Source: Streptomyces noursei ATCC 11455 (GTDB lineage Bacteria > Actinomycetota > Actinomycetes > Streptomycetales > Streptomycetaceae). Taken from it: a stretch of 64,000 nt of DNA. The stretch covers positions 6,324,001-6,388,000 of the forward strand of contig NZ_CP011533.1 in assembly GCF_001704275.1 (NCBI RefSeq). Direction: 5' to 3'. Numbering within the stretch: position 1 is the first letter of the stretch; each line of letters starts with the position of its first letter. Position numbers and translations under genes: made by a program. Below the pieces are notes generated by a model. It ran no database searches. It saw nothing but the letters and a program-made list of their open reading frames with translations, and was not told the origin of the DNA. Shown piece after piece: positions 49,282 through 58,189 of the stretch.

Positions 49282-50278
49282 GGTGAAGACGGCAGCCGCC
49301 CCACGGGCGGCGGGCGGGGACACCGCCCCGGACGGCTTCGGGCCGTGGTTCTCCCGGGCCGTGCTGCGCAACGGCCCGCTCGGCGGCCTGATCGCCCTGG
49401 TCGCGGTGATGGCCGTGCTCTCCCGGGACTTCCTCAACGGCCAGAACCTCCTCAATGTCGGCGTCCAGGCGTCGGTCACCGCGATCCTGGCCTTCGGCGT
49501 CACCTTCGTGATCGTCTCGGCCGGCATCGATCTGTCCGTCGGCTCGGTCGCCGCACTCTCGGCCACCGTCGTCGCGTGGGCCGCCACCGATCAGGGACTG
49601 CCGGTCTGGCTCGCGGTGCCGCTGGGCCTCGCGGTCGGCGCGCTCGCCGGCCTGCTCTCCGGCGCCCTGGTCGCCTACGGACGGCTGCCGGCCTTCATCG
49701 CCACCCTGGCGATGCTGTCCGTCGGCCGCGGCCTGGCCCTGGTCATCTCCGGTGGCTCGCCGATCCCCTTCCCCGACGCGGTCAACGGGCTCGGCGACAC
49801 CCTGGGCGACTGGCTGCCGGTCCCCGTCCTCGTCATGATCGCGATGGGGCTGATCGCCGCGCTGATCCTGGCCCGAACGTACTCCGGCCGCGCGATGTTC
49901 GCGATCGGCGGCAACGAGGAGGCGGCCCGCCTCTCCGGCATCGACGTCAAGCGCCGCAAGCTCGTGATCTACGCGCTGTCCGGGCTGTTCGCCGCCGTCG
50001 CCGGCATCGTGCTGGCGGCCCGGCTCACCTCCGCGCAGCCGCAGGCCGCCAGTGGCTACGAACTCGACGCCATCGCCGCCGTCGTCATTGGCGGGGCCAG
50101 CCTCTCCGGCGGCTCCGGCAAGGCGTCCGGCACGCTGATCGGCGCGCTGATCCTCGCCGTGCTGCGCAACGGCCTCAACCTGCTGAGCGTCTCGGCCTTC
50201 TGGCAGCAGGTCGCCACCGGTCTGGTGATCGCGCTCGCCGTCCTCCTGGACACCCTGCGGCGCAGGAGCACGCGATGA
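49271..50278 (+). CDS. rbsC: Sugar ABC transporter permease, RbsC type
   Basis: A 335-residue integral membrane protein with about 8-10 helices. It carries the carbohydrate-uptake-2 family blocks VSAGIDLSVGSVAALSA, RLPAFIATLAMLSVGRGLAL and AIAAVVIGGASLSGGSG. It forms the import channel with RbsA. ATG 49271 lies inside the end of rbsA, and the stop overlaps the ATG of the binding-protein gene (ATGA). Confidence 0.92.
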   Translation: MSAEVKTAAAPRAAGGDTAPDGFGPWFSRAVLRNGPLGGLIALVAVMAVLSRDFLNGQNLLNVGVQASVTAILAFGVTFVIVSAGIDLSVGSVAALSATVVAWAATDQGLPVWLAVPLGLAVGALAGLLSGALVAYGRLPAFIATLAMLSVGRGLALVISGGSPIPFPDAVNGLGDTLGDWLPVPVLVMIAMGLIAALILARTYSGRAMFAIGGNEEAARLSGIDVKRRKLVIYALSGLFAAVAGIVLAARLTSAQPQAASGYELDAIAAVVIGGASLSGGSGKASGTLIGALILAVLRNGLNLLSVSAFWQQVATGLVIALAVLLDTLRRRSTR

Positions 50279-51192
50279 GGCGGCGCACGGCACTGCTCGG
50301 CGCGGCCCTCGCGGTCGGCGCCCTCGCCCTGACCGGCTGCGACCGCGGGGGCAACACCGACCTCGGTCTGGCCCTGTCCACGATGAACAACCCGTTCTTC
50401 GTCGGTATCAAGAAGGGCGCGCAGGCCGAGGCGGACGCCCGCGGGCTGCACATCAACATCACCGACGCGCAGAACGACCCCATGCAGCAGATCAACCAGA
50501 TGGAGACCTTCACCAGCCAGCAGGTGAAGGCGGCCATCATCAACCCGGTGGACGCCGACGCCGCCGTCCCCGCCGTCGGCGTCGCCAACCGGGCCAAGGT
50601 GCCGGTGATCTCCATCGACCGCGGCGTCAACGGCGGACAGGTCGGCTCGACCATCGCCTCCGACAACGTCGCCGGCGGCCGGCTCGCCGCCAGGACCCTC
50701 GCCGAGGCGCTCGGCGGCAAGGGCAAGGTGGCCTTCCTCGAAGGCCAGCCCGGCACCTCCGCCGCCCGCGAACGCGGCCGGGGCTTCGAGGAGGGCATCA
50801 GACGATACCCCGGCATCGAGGTCGTCGCCCGGCAGCCCGCCGACTTCGACCGGACCAAGGGCATGGACGTGATGTCCAATATGCTCCAGGCGCACCGCGA
50901 CATCGCCGGGGTGTTCGCCGCCAACGACGAGATGGCACTCGGCGCCTCCAAGGCGCTGGGCGCCCGCTCCGGCAAGGACGTGAAGGTGGTGGCGTTCGAC
51001 GGGACCCCGGACGGGGTCCGGGCCGTCCGCGCCGGCACCCTCACCGCCACCGTCGCCCAGCAACCCGAACTGCTCGGCAAGCAGGCCGTGGAATGGGCGC
51101 TGAAGGCGGCCCGCGGAGAGAAACTGCCGCGGACGGTCAAGGTGCCGGTGGTGCTGGTGACGGCGGCCAACGCCGCCGCGTTCGGCGGCTGA
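50275..51192 (+). CDS. rbsB: Sugar ABC transporter substrate-binding lipoprotein, RbsB type
   Basis: A 305-residue exported lipoprotein. The signal peptide is MRRRTALLGAALAVGALALT with lipobox LTGC, lipid on C22. The mature part is a type I periplasmic-binding fold (LALSTMNNPFFVGIKKGAQ, AAIINPVDADAAVPAV, VISIDRGVNGG, FAANDEMALGASKAL), matching ribose-binding proteins. The ATG overlaps the rbsC stop. It captures the sugar outside the membrane for RbsC/RbsA. Confidence 0.92.
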   Translation: MRRRTALLGAALAVGALALTGCDRGGNTDLGLALSTMNNPFFVGIKKGAQAEADARGLHINITDAQNDPMQQINQMETFTSQQVKAAIINPVDADAAVPAVGVANRAKVPVISIDRGVNGGQVGSTIASDNVAGGRLAARTLAEALGGKGKVAFLEGQPGTSAARERGRGFEEGIRRYPGIEVVARQPADFDRTKGMDVMSNMLQAHRDIAGVFAANDEMALGASKALGARSGKDVKVVAFDGTPDGVRAVRAGTLTATVAQQPELLGKQAVEWALKAARGEKLPRTVKVPVVLVTAANAAAFGG

Positions 51193-51323
51193 CGGCACCG
51201 CCGGGCGGCACCGGGGCGGACCACCGCCACCGGTGCCCGCCGGGCGGCGACAAGCAGGAAGAGAAGGCAACGCGGCGTATGGACACGAGAGAACGACGCC
51301 CGGACAGAGAAGAGGAACGGCGC

Positions 51324-52235
51324 ATGTACGACGTCCTGGTGGTCGGCTCGGCCAACGCGGACCTGACCGTGCGGGTGGCCCGGCGGCCCGGCGCGGGGGA
51401 GACCGTGCTCGGCACGGACCTGATGGAGTCGGCCGGCGGCAAGGGCGCCAACCAGGCCGCCGCGGCGGCCCGGCTCGGCGGGCGCACCGCCCTGCTGGCC
51501 CGGGTCGGCGGCGACGCCTACGGCGAGCTGCTGCTGGCCGCCCAGCGTTCGGCGGGAACCGACGTCGCGCCCGTCATCGTGGACGAGCACGCCCGCACCG
51601 GCACCGCGATGATCATCGTCGACCCGGACGGCGACAACAGCATCGTCGTCTCGCCGGGCGCCAACGCCGCCCTCACCCCGGACGACGTGGCCGCCGCCAA
51701 GGGCGTCATCGCGGCCTCCGCGGTGGTCTCCCTCCAGTTGGAGATTCCGCTGGAGACCGTGCGGGCGGCCGCGGCCGCGGCCGAGGAGGCCGGCACCCGT
51801 GTCGTCCTCAACCCCTCCCCGGCGCCCGAGGACCTCGACCGTGAACTGCTGGCCGTGGCCGACCCGCTGGTGGTCAACGAGCACGAGGCCCGAGCGCTGT
51901 CCGGCCGCGCCGACGGCAGCCCCGCCGACTGGGCGGCGGCGCTGCGCGAGCGGGGCGCCCGCTCGGTCGTGGTGACGCTCGGCGGCGACGGCGCGCTGGT
52001 GCTGGACGACTCCGGGACGACGGCCGTGCCGGGCGTGCGGGTCGAGGCGGTGGACACCACCGGCGCCGGCGACGCCTTCACCGGCGCCCTGGCCACCCGA
52101 CTGGCGGGCGGCGCCACCCTCCCCGAGGCGGCCCGCTTCGCGGTACGCGTCGGCGCCGCGGCCGTCACCAAGCCGGGCGCCCAGCCGTCGTACCCCACCG
52201 CCGAGGAACTGGCACAGCTGCCGCAGCTGCCGTAA
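51324..52235 (+). CDS. rbsK: Ribokinase
   Basis: A 303-residue PfkB-family kinase that makes ribose 5-phosphate. It has the sugar-binding GGKGANQAAAAARLGG and the anion hole/catalytic base in DTTGAGDAFTGAL, and NPSPAPEDLDRELL corresponds to the ribokinase loop. ATG 51324 (MYDVLVVGSANAD) is used. An in-frame ATG at 51279 would add an unusual Arg/Glu leader. It ends the operon. The presence of a ribokinase is the main reason to read the transporter as ribose-type. No rbsD (mutarotase) is seen. Confidence 0.92.
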   Translation: MYDVLVVGSANADLTVRVARRPGAGETVLGTDLMESAGGKGANQAAAAARLGGRTALLARVGGDAYGELLLAAQRSAGTDVAPVIVDEHARTGTAMIIVDPDGDNSIVVSPGANAALTPDDVAAAKGVIAASAVVSLQLEIPLETVRAAAAAAEEAGTRVVLNPSPAPEDLDRELLAVADPLVVNEHEARALSGRADGSPADWAAALRERGARSVVVTLGGDGALVLDDSGTTAVPGVRVEAVDTTGAGDAFTGALATRLAGGATLPEAARFAVRVGAAAVTKPGAQPSYPTAEELAQLPQLP

Positions 52236-52259
52236 CCGGCGGAGCACAAACGATCCGAA

Positions 52260-52295
52260 CGGTCCGCGCGGTCCGCACGGTCCGAGCGGGCCGGG
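52260..52295. repeat. Four tandem 9-bp units after rbsK
   Basis: CGGTCCGCG, CGGTCCGCA, CGGTCCGAG and CGGGCCGGG, in the 176-bp spacer before the convergent fusion gene. No clear terminator is visible here. Confidence 0.7.
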
Positions 52296-52411
52296 CTGCC
52301 GCGCCGGCCGCGGGACCGCACCGGCCCAGCGGGAGTGGACGGAGCCAACCGGACGGCGCGGTACGGCAGTTGCCCGCCGCGCCGCCCTGCCCGGTCGGCC
52401 CCGTCCGCAGC

Positions 52412-53818
52412 TCACCGCTCGGCCCCCGCGGCGAGCTCCCGGGGCCCGTACGGCGCGTGCTCGGCGCCGGTCGCCAGCGCCCAGTAGCGGTCGCCGTAGG
52501 ACCAGTGCCACCACTCGGTCGGGTAGTTGACCAGGCCCGCCCCGCGCAGCGCGGCGGACAGGATCCGGCGGTGGGCGCGGGCCTCGGGCGTCAGGTCCGG
52601 CGCGGAGGTGTAGCAGGCGCCGCCGCTCTCCTCCGGGGACGCGTCGAGCGGTGTCCCCATGTCGACATTTCCGCCGTCCGCGGTGACCAGCGTGAGGTCC
52701 ACCGCACCGCCGGCGCTGTGCGGGGCGATCTCCGGCGGGGACACGAAGCGGCTGGCGGCGCGGTGGACCCGGGCGTCGTCCCAGTCGGGGTGGGCGGCGC
52801 GCAGTTCGTCCCCGTACCGCGTGAAGTAGCGGCGCTGGAGGGCCGGCGGGCGGTACCCCTCCACGAATCGGAGCCGCAACCCCGCTGGCAGCGCCTCCTG
52901 TGCGGCCAGCAGCCGCCGCAGCACCCCTTCCCGCAGATGGGTCGATGCGCCGTCCGGGCCCGCCCCGTCCGTGGCCGTGCTCCCGTCCGCCAGCAGACCG
53001 GGCGCCGCGGTGCGCACGTCCACCAGCGGCTCCCCGCACTCCCGGACCGGCACCGCGGCCACCGCGGGGTCGGCCATCAGCGTGATCGCGTCCCGGACGT
53101 CGCTCAGCGCCAGCTCGGCACCGGCCCCGTCCGGCCCGGCGGACGCCGTCGCCACCGGTTCGCCGGACGGCAGCCAGCAGCCGCTGAGCCCGGCGGCCGG
53201 GCCGGGGCTGCCGACCCCGATGCCGTTGGCCAGCAGGACGTGCAGCCCGTGCGCGCGGGCCAACTCGCCGTACCGCGCCACCCGTTCGGCGTCGCCGTGG
53301 AAGGCGCTGGACAGATACACCCGGCAGCCGTCCGCCGCGGCCTGCTTCGGCACCTCGGGGAAGGAATTGTCGAAGCAGGTGGCGAGCGCGAAGCGGATCC
53401 CGCCGAGGGAGAACCGGCCGTGCGCGCTGCCCGGCGCGAACACGGCGTTCTCCGTCTCGAACAGGTGCCGCTTGTCGTAGCGGGTGAGCAGGTCGCCGTC
53501 GGGTCCGTACACGAAGCTGGCGATGGTGGGCCGCGCGTCGTCCCCGGTGCCGCGCCCGGGGCCGTTGACCACCGCGGCGACGCCGGTCGCGCGGCACGCC
53601 TCCCGTATCGGCGTCAGCCGGGGGTCGTCCGGCAGCACGGAGAGCCCCGCCGGATCGGCGGCTATCACGGCGAGGTCGTAGTGGGTCAGTGCCAGCTCGG
53701 CGAAGACCACCAGCCCGGCGCCGCGCTCGGCGGCCTCGGTGACCAGCCCGGCCATCCGCGCGGCGTTGCCGGCGATATCGCCCGGTACGGAGGGGAATTG
53801 TGCGGCAGCAATGATCAT
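52412..53818 (-). CDS. Fusion of a nitrilase-family amidase and a VanX-type D-Ala-D-Ala dipeptidase
   Basis: A 468-residue two-enzyme protein. Residues 1-250 are a carbon-nitrogen hydrolase with the full triad E41 (FAEL), K116 (YDKRHLF) and C148 (ATCFDNSFPE). Residues 295-468 are an M15 zinc dipeptidase with R323 (EGYRPP), H367 and D374 (HSAGGAVDLT) and E435-x2-H438 (EWWHW), the VanX/DdpX pattern. Both sites look intact. There is no signal peptide, so it should act in the cytoplasm. It may recycle D-Ala-containing cell-wall fragments or amidated peptides. ATG 53818 follows GAGG. Confidence 0.85.
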   Translation of the reverse strand: MIIAAAQFPSVPGDIAGNAARMAGLVTEAAERGAGLVVFAELALTHYDLAVIAADPAGLSVLPDDPRLTPIREACRATGVAAVVNGPGRGTGDDARPTIASFVYGPDGDLLTRYDKRHLFETENAVFAPGSAHGRFSLGGIRFALATCFDNSFPEVPKQAAADGCRVYLSSAFHGDAERVARYGELARAHGLHVLLANGIGVGSPGPAAGLSGCWLPSGEPVATASAGPDGAGAELALSDVRDAITLMADPAVAAVPVRECGEPLVDVRTAAPGLLADGSTATDGAGPDGASTHLREGVLRRLLAAQEALPAGLRLRFVEGYRPPALQRRYFTRYGDELRAAHPDWDDARVHRAASRFVSPPEIAPHSAGGAVDLTLVTADGGNVDMGTPLDASPEESGGACYTSAPDLTPEARAHRRILSAALRGAGLVNYPTEWWHWSYGDRYWALATGAEHAPYGPRELAAGAER

Positions 53819-53923
53819 TGCCTCATGATGCCCGCTCCCGCAGCCGGCCCGTGCCGGCCTGTGGACAACTCCCGCCCCGCCGGCTCCCGACGCCCCGCGC
53901 AGCGCCGGCCCGGGCGCCGCGCC

Positions 53924-54589
53924 CTACTCCTCACGGTCCCCTTCGCCCGCCCCCGGGCCCGACTCCGCTTCCCCCGCCGCCCCGCTTCCGAGCAGGGCCA
54001 GGAAGTCGCGGAACGACGCGGGCATGTCCACCTGTCCGGGGTCCAGCAGCCACTGCAGTTGGAGCCCGTCCATCACCGCGACCAGGAGCGGGGCCGCCCG
54101 CTCCGGGGTCAGGCCGCCGGGCAGGGCATCGCCGAACTCGGCCCGCAGCGCGGCGGCCAGCGCCTCGCGCACGGCGCGGAAGCGGGCCTCGAAGAAGTCG
54201 CGCGCGGGGTGGTCCTCGGTGACACTGTCGGCAGAGAGCACGGTGTACGCCTGGACGATGCCGGGGCGGGTGGCGTTGTACTCGACGAGCTGGGCGAGGG
54301 TGCCGGTGCGCCAGGAGCCGGAGGCCGCCGCGGCGGCGTCCCAGCGGTCACGCGCCTCCAGCACGCCGATCAGCAGCAGTTCCTTCGTCGGGAAGTGGTG
54401 CAGCAGTCCCTGCTGCGTCAGCCCGGCCCGCTCGGCGACGGCGGCGAGTGAGGTCCGGCGGTAGCCGCGCTCGGCGATGAGCTCCATGGCGGCCTCCAGA
54501 ATCACCGCCCGTCGCCCCGTGCGCTGCGCCTCCCGGCCGCCGCCGGCCCGCCGGGAACCCCGGGCCGCGCTCCGCTCTTCCGCACTCAC
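53924..54589 (-). CDS. TetR-family transcriptional regulator of the divergent beta-glucosidase
   Basis: A 221-residue repressor. The HTH is RRAVILEAAMELIAERGYRRTSLAAVAERAGLTQQGLLHHF and the rest is a helical ligand domain. GTG 54589 is the most likely start, since the sequence upstream in frame covers the promoter. AGGAGG lies 14 bases before it. It is divergent from a GH3 glycosidase, with a clear inverted repeat between them, and probably senses a glycoside or sugar. Confidence 0.8.
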   Translation of the reverse strand: MSAEERSAARGSRRAGGGREAQRTGRRAVILEAAMELIAERGYRRTSLAAVAERAGLTQQGLLHHFPTKELLLIGVLEARDRWDAAAAASGSWRTGTLAQLVEYNATRPGIVQAYTVLSADSVTEDHPARDFFEARFRAVREALAAALRAEFGDALPGGLTPERAAPLLVAVMDGLQLQWLLDPGQVDMPASFRDFLALLGSGAAGEAESGPGAGEGDREE

Positions 54590-54670
54590 CGGCCGAGCGT
54601 AACCCTCCTGGCCCGCTCCGCCGGAGCCCCCGACGCGCCATCGGCGAAGGTGGATAACGGAGAGGCAACG

Positions 54671-54692
54671 ATACCTACCTTCCGTCCGGTAT
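54671..54692. promoter_or_regulatory. TetR-type operator upstream of the GH3 gene
   Basis: ATACC-N12-GGTAT: the site ATACCTACCTTCC...GGTAT is a 22-bp inverted repeat in the 157-bp divergent spacer, 55 bp before the glycosidase ATG. Confidence 0.7.
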
Positions 54693-54746
54693 GAGGGTGA
54701 GAATTCGGCCCGGGGGTCCGCACGTCCACACGAGGGAGCGCCGCAC

Positions 54747-57302
54747 ATGACCGATCAGCCGCACGCCCGCCCCGCCGAGCCCGGCCCCCGTACCGCCCCC
54801 GGCGCGAAGGCCGGCACCGCAGCGGCCTCCCACGACTACACCGATGCGGTGGAGCGGGCGCTCGGCGCGCTCGACCTGGACACCAAGGTCCGGCTGCTCT
54901 CGGGGCAGGACATGTGGAGCCTGCCGGCGGTGCCCGCGATCGGACTGCGGTCGCTGGTGATGTCGGACGGGCCGATCGGCGTCCGGGGTCGGCACTGGAG
55001 CGCGGCGGATCCGTCCGTGGCGCTGCCCAGCCCCACCGCCCTGGCCGCCACCTGGGACCCCGAACTGGCCCGCCGGGCCGGCCGGTTGCTCGCCCAGGAG
55101 GCCCGCCGCAAGGGCGTGCACGTCCTGCTGGCGCCGACCGTCAACCTGCACCGTTCGCCGCTGGGCGGCCGGCACTTCGAGTGCTACTCCGAGGACCCGC
55201 TCCTGACCGGCGTGATCGGCGCGGGCTATGTACGGGGTGTACAGGAGGGCGGCGTCGGCACCACCGTCAAGCACTTCGTCGGCAACGACGCCGAGACCGA
55301 CCGCTTCACGGTCGACAACCGCATCGCGCCGCGCCCGCTGCACGAGCTCTATCTCGCGCCCTTCGAGCACATCGTCACCCAGGCCCGCCCCTGGGGGATC
55401 ATGACCGCCTACAACCAGGTCAACGGCTCGACGATGACCGAACACCACCACCTCGTCACCGAAGTCCTGCGCGGCGCATGGGGCTTCGACGGCTGCAACG
55501 TCTCCGACTGGACCGCGGCCCGGAACACCGTCCGGGCCCTGCGCGGTGGACTGGACGTGGCGATGCCGGGGCCCCGCACGGTCTTCGGCGCACCGCTGGC
55601 GGCGGCCGTGCGCGCGGGGGAGATCGCCGAGTCGGAGGTGGACACCGCGGTCCGCCGGGTGCTGCTGCTGGCCGCCCGGACCGGCTGTCTGGACGGGGTG
55701 CCGCCCGCCGCCCCGGCCGACGCTCCCCGGCGCATCGACGGCCGGGCCGTCGCCCGCGAGCTGGCCCGCCGCGCCGTCGTCCTGCTGCGCAACGAGCCGG
55801 TGGGCGAGGCGCCCGCCGACGGCGCGCTCCCGGTCCTGCCGCTCGACCCCGCCGCGCTGCGCCGGGTCGCCGTCATCGGCGCGGCCGCCCGCGACGCCCG
55901 GGTGCTGGGCGGCGGTTCCGCCACCGTCTTCCCCGCGCGGATCGTCTCGCCGCTCGCGGGTCTGCGCGCCGCGCTCCCCGACGACGTCGAGGTCGTCTTC
56001 GCGACCGGCGCCGACCCGCGCACCCGCACCCCGCACGCCCGCGACGGTTTCACCCTGCGCGCCCGCTACCTCGCCGCCGACGGCCGACTGCTCGCCGAGA
56101 CACCGCAGTTCGACGGCAAGGTCCAGGTGCTCGACAGCTTCCCCGACGGCGTGACCCGCCAGGAACTGCACGCCGTCGAACTCACCGGCAGCTTCGTCCC
56201 GCGGATCACCGGCCCGCACACCCTGGCGCTGGTCGGCGCCGGACGGCTCCGGCTGACCCTCGGGGAGAGCGTCCTCTTCGACGGCGACGGTGCCGCGCCG
56301 GAAGGCACCGACCCCTTCGAGGCATTCCTGAATCCCCCCGAGCACCGGGTCACCACCGAACTGGCCGCCGATCAGGAACTCGCGCTCACCCTGCGGTTCG
56401 TCCCGCACAGCCTCGGCCTGGGCGGGGGCCTGGACGCCCTGAACTTCGTCCTCGGCCACCTGGAGCCGCAGCTCGACGGGGACGCCGAGATCGCGGAGGC
56501 GGTCCGCGCGGCGACCGGCGCGGATGCCGCGATCGTCGTCGTCGCGACCACCGAGGAGGTCGAATCGGAGGGGTTCGACCGCACCGACCTTCGGCTGCCG
56601 GGCCGGCAGGACGAACTGGTCGCCCGGGTCGCCGCCGCCAACTCCCGTACCGTCGTGGTGGTCAACTCCGGTTCCCCGGTGGAACTGCCCTGGCGTGATG
56701 AGGTCCCCGCGGTGCTGCTGAGCTGGTTCCCCGGCCAGGAGGCCGGGACCGCGCTGGCCGACGTCCTGCTCGGCGACCACGAACCGGGCGGCCGGCTCCC
56801 CACCACCTGGCCGGCGCGCCTCGCCGACGCCCCGGTCACCACCGTCACGCCCACCGACGGCGCGCTCCCCTACACGGAGGGGGTGTTCATCGGCTACCGC
56901 GCCTGGCAGCGCGGCACCACCGCCCCCGCGTACCCCTTCGGCCACGGCCTCGGCTACACCCGCTGGGAGTACGAGTCGCTGGACACCACCCCCGACTCCG
57001 TACGGGTCCGGCTGCGCAACGCCGGCGACCGCCCCGGACGCGAGGTCGTCCAGATCTACCTCGCGCCGGCCGGTGACACCTCCGGCGCACCGGAGCGCCC
57101 GGCCCACTGGCTGGTGGGCTTCGGCACCGTCGAGGCGGGCCCCGGCGAGAGCGCGGAGATCGAGATCCCGCTGCCGGGGCGCGCCTTCGAGGTCTGGTCG
57201 GAACCGGACGGCGGCTGGCGCCGGATCCCGGGCACCTACTCCGTCGAGGCGGCCCACAGCAGCGCCGACATCCGGCTGACCGCGCGGATCACTGCTGGCT
57301 GA
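54747..57302 (+). CDS. Glycoside hydrolase family 3 beta-glucosidase with PA14 insert
   Basis: An 851-residue cytoplasmic glycosidase. The TIM-barrel has K175-H176 (TTVKHFVGNDAE) and the nucleophile D254 in NVSDWTA. A (alpha/beta)6 sandwich and a PA14 domain inserted at roughly residues 425-555 (VELTGSFVPRITGPHTLALV) follow, then a fibronectin-III-like C-terminus (YEVSLD-like WEYESLDTTPDSVRVRLRN). No signal peptide is seen, so the substrate is imported oligosaccharide or glycoside. It is controlled by the divergent TetR. Its last 14 bases overlap the convergent lipoprotein gene. Confidence 0.92.
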   Translation: MTDQPHARPAEPGPRTAPGAKAGTAAASHDYTDAVERALGALDLDTKVRLLSGQDMWSLPAVPAIGLRSLVMSDGPIGVRGRHWSAADPSVALPSPTALAATWDPELARRAGRLLAQEARRKGVHVLLAPTVNLHRSPLGGRHFECYSEDPLLTGVIGAGYVRGVQEGGVGTTVKHFVGNDAETDRFTVDNRIAPRPLHELYLAPFEHIVTQARPWGIMTAYNQVNGSTMTEHHHLVTEVLRGAWGFDGCNVSDWTAARNTVRALRGGLDVAMPGPRTVFGAPLAAAVRAGEIAESEVDTAVRRVLLLAARTGCLDGVPPAAPADAPRRIDGRAVARELARRAVVLLRNEPVGEAPADGALPVLPLDPAALRRVAVIGAAARDARVLGGGSATVFPARIVSPLAGLRAALPDDVEVVFATGADPRTRTPHARDGFTLRARYLAADGRLLAETPQFDGKVQVLDSFPDGVTRQELHAVELTGSFVPRITGPHTLALVGAGRLRLTLGESVLFDGDGAAPEGTDPFEAFLNPPEHRVTTELAADQELALTLRFVPHSLGLGGGLDALNFVLGHLEPQLDGDAEIAEAVRAATGADAAIVVVATTEEVESEGFDRTDLRLPGRQDELVARVAAANSRTVVVVNSGSPVELPWRDEVPAVLLSWFPGQEAGTALADVLLGDHEPGGRLPTTWPARLADAPVTTVTPTDGALPYTEGVFIGYRAWQRGTTAPAYPFGHGLGYTRWEYESLDTTPDSVRVRLRNAGDRPGREVVQIYLAPAGDTSGAPERPAHWLVGFGTVEAGPGESAEIEIPLPGRAFEVWSEPDGGWRRIPGTYSVEAAHSSADIRLTARITAG

Positions 57303-57990
57303 GCACCGAGACGTCACCGCCGCTCGACTGCGCGGATATTTTGTGGGCCGAGCCCTCGTCCGTCGTGACGGACACCTTGCGGCTGCCGCCGCTGGTGCCC
57401 GCGTCGACGGCGTAGGTGCCCTTGGGCACCCGGATCGTGACGTTGCCCCCGCTGGTCCGGCCGGACACCTCGTCGGGCACCGCGCCGAGCGACATCTCCA
57501 CGTCGCCGCCGCTGGTCTTCACCTTCGCCGTACGGGTCTTGGTGTCCTCGATGGTGATGTCGCCGCCGCTGGTTTCCGCGGTGATCCCGCCGGAGGCGCC
57601 GCGGACGGTGACGTCGCCGCCGCTGGTGTGCAGGTCCACCGAGGCGTTGCGCGGCAGCAGGACGCGGTAGCCCACCTCGCAGTGGCGGCCCGAGGGGCAG
57701 TCCTCGGAGTCCAGCGTCAGCCGACCGTTCTTGACGGTGTGTGTGGTCTGCGGCTTGGCCTCGTCGTACTTGTACTTCTCCGTCACCTTGACCGGGACGC
57801 CGGCCTCCACCGGAACGATCTCGATGTCGCCGCCGTGGGTCGTGGCCGAGAGCGCGCTGATCGTGCCGTCGACGCCGTACGTCTGCTGGGCGGACTTGAG
57901 CGAGCCGGTCCAGACCAGGGAGCAGCCGGTCGTCAGCAGGGTCAATGCCACGCAGGGCAGGACGAGATGGGCGGCACGGAGACGGGCCAT
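57289..57990 (-). CDS. DUF4097-type beta-helical lipoprotein
   Basis: A 233-residue exported lipoprotein with lipobox TTGC (C23) after a hydrophobic leader. The body is a right-handed beta-helix-like repeat: the motif (T/S)SGGDV/I recurs at least six times (HTSGGDVTV, ETSGGDITI, KTSGGDVEM, RTSGGNVTI, QSSGGDVSV), as in DUF4097/adhesin-like proteins. Two cysteines (DCPSGRHC) may form a disulfide. ATG 57990 is used, because a longer frame to 58125 has an unlikely leader. The function is unknown. Confidence 0.8.
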   Translation of the reverse strand: MARLRAAHLVLPCVALTLLTTGCSLVWTGSLKSAQQTYGVDGTISALSATTHGGDIEIVPVEAGVPVKVTEKYKYDEAKPQTTHTVKNGRLTLDSEDCPSGRHCEVGYRVLLPRNASVDLHTSGGDVTVRGASGGITAETSGGDITIEDTKTRTAKVKTSGGDVEMSLGAVPDEVSGRTSGGNVTIRVPKGTYAVDAGTSGGSRKVSVTTDEGSAHKISAQSSGGDVSVLSQQ

Positions 57991-58189
57991 GGCGAGATTC
58001 CCCCGAGGAAGTGGTGACGGTGCGGTACGGAACGGCCGTACCCGGCCGAACCGCTTGGTCATCATCATCCCCGCCCCTCGGCCCGCGGACGTCGCCGCAC
58101 GGTATGACCTTCCAGGTCCCCGCACGGTATGACCCGCACCGCCGTGCCCTTAGGGGGTTCCCTGACGTCGCATCCGGGACCCGGTCGCC

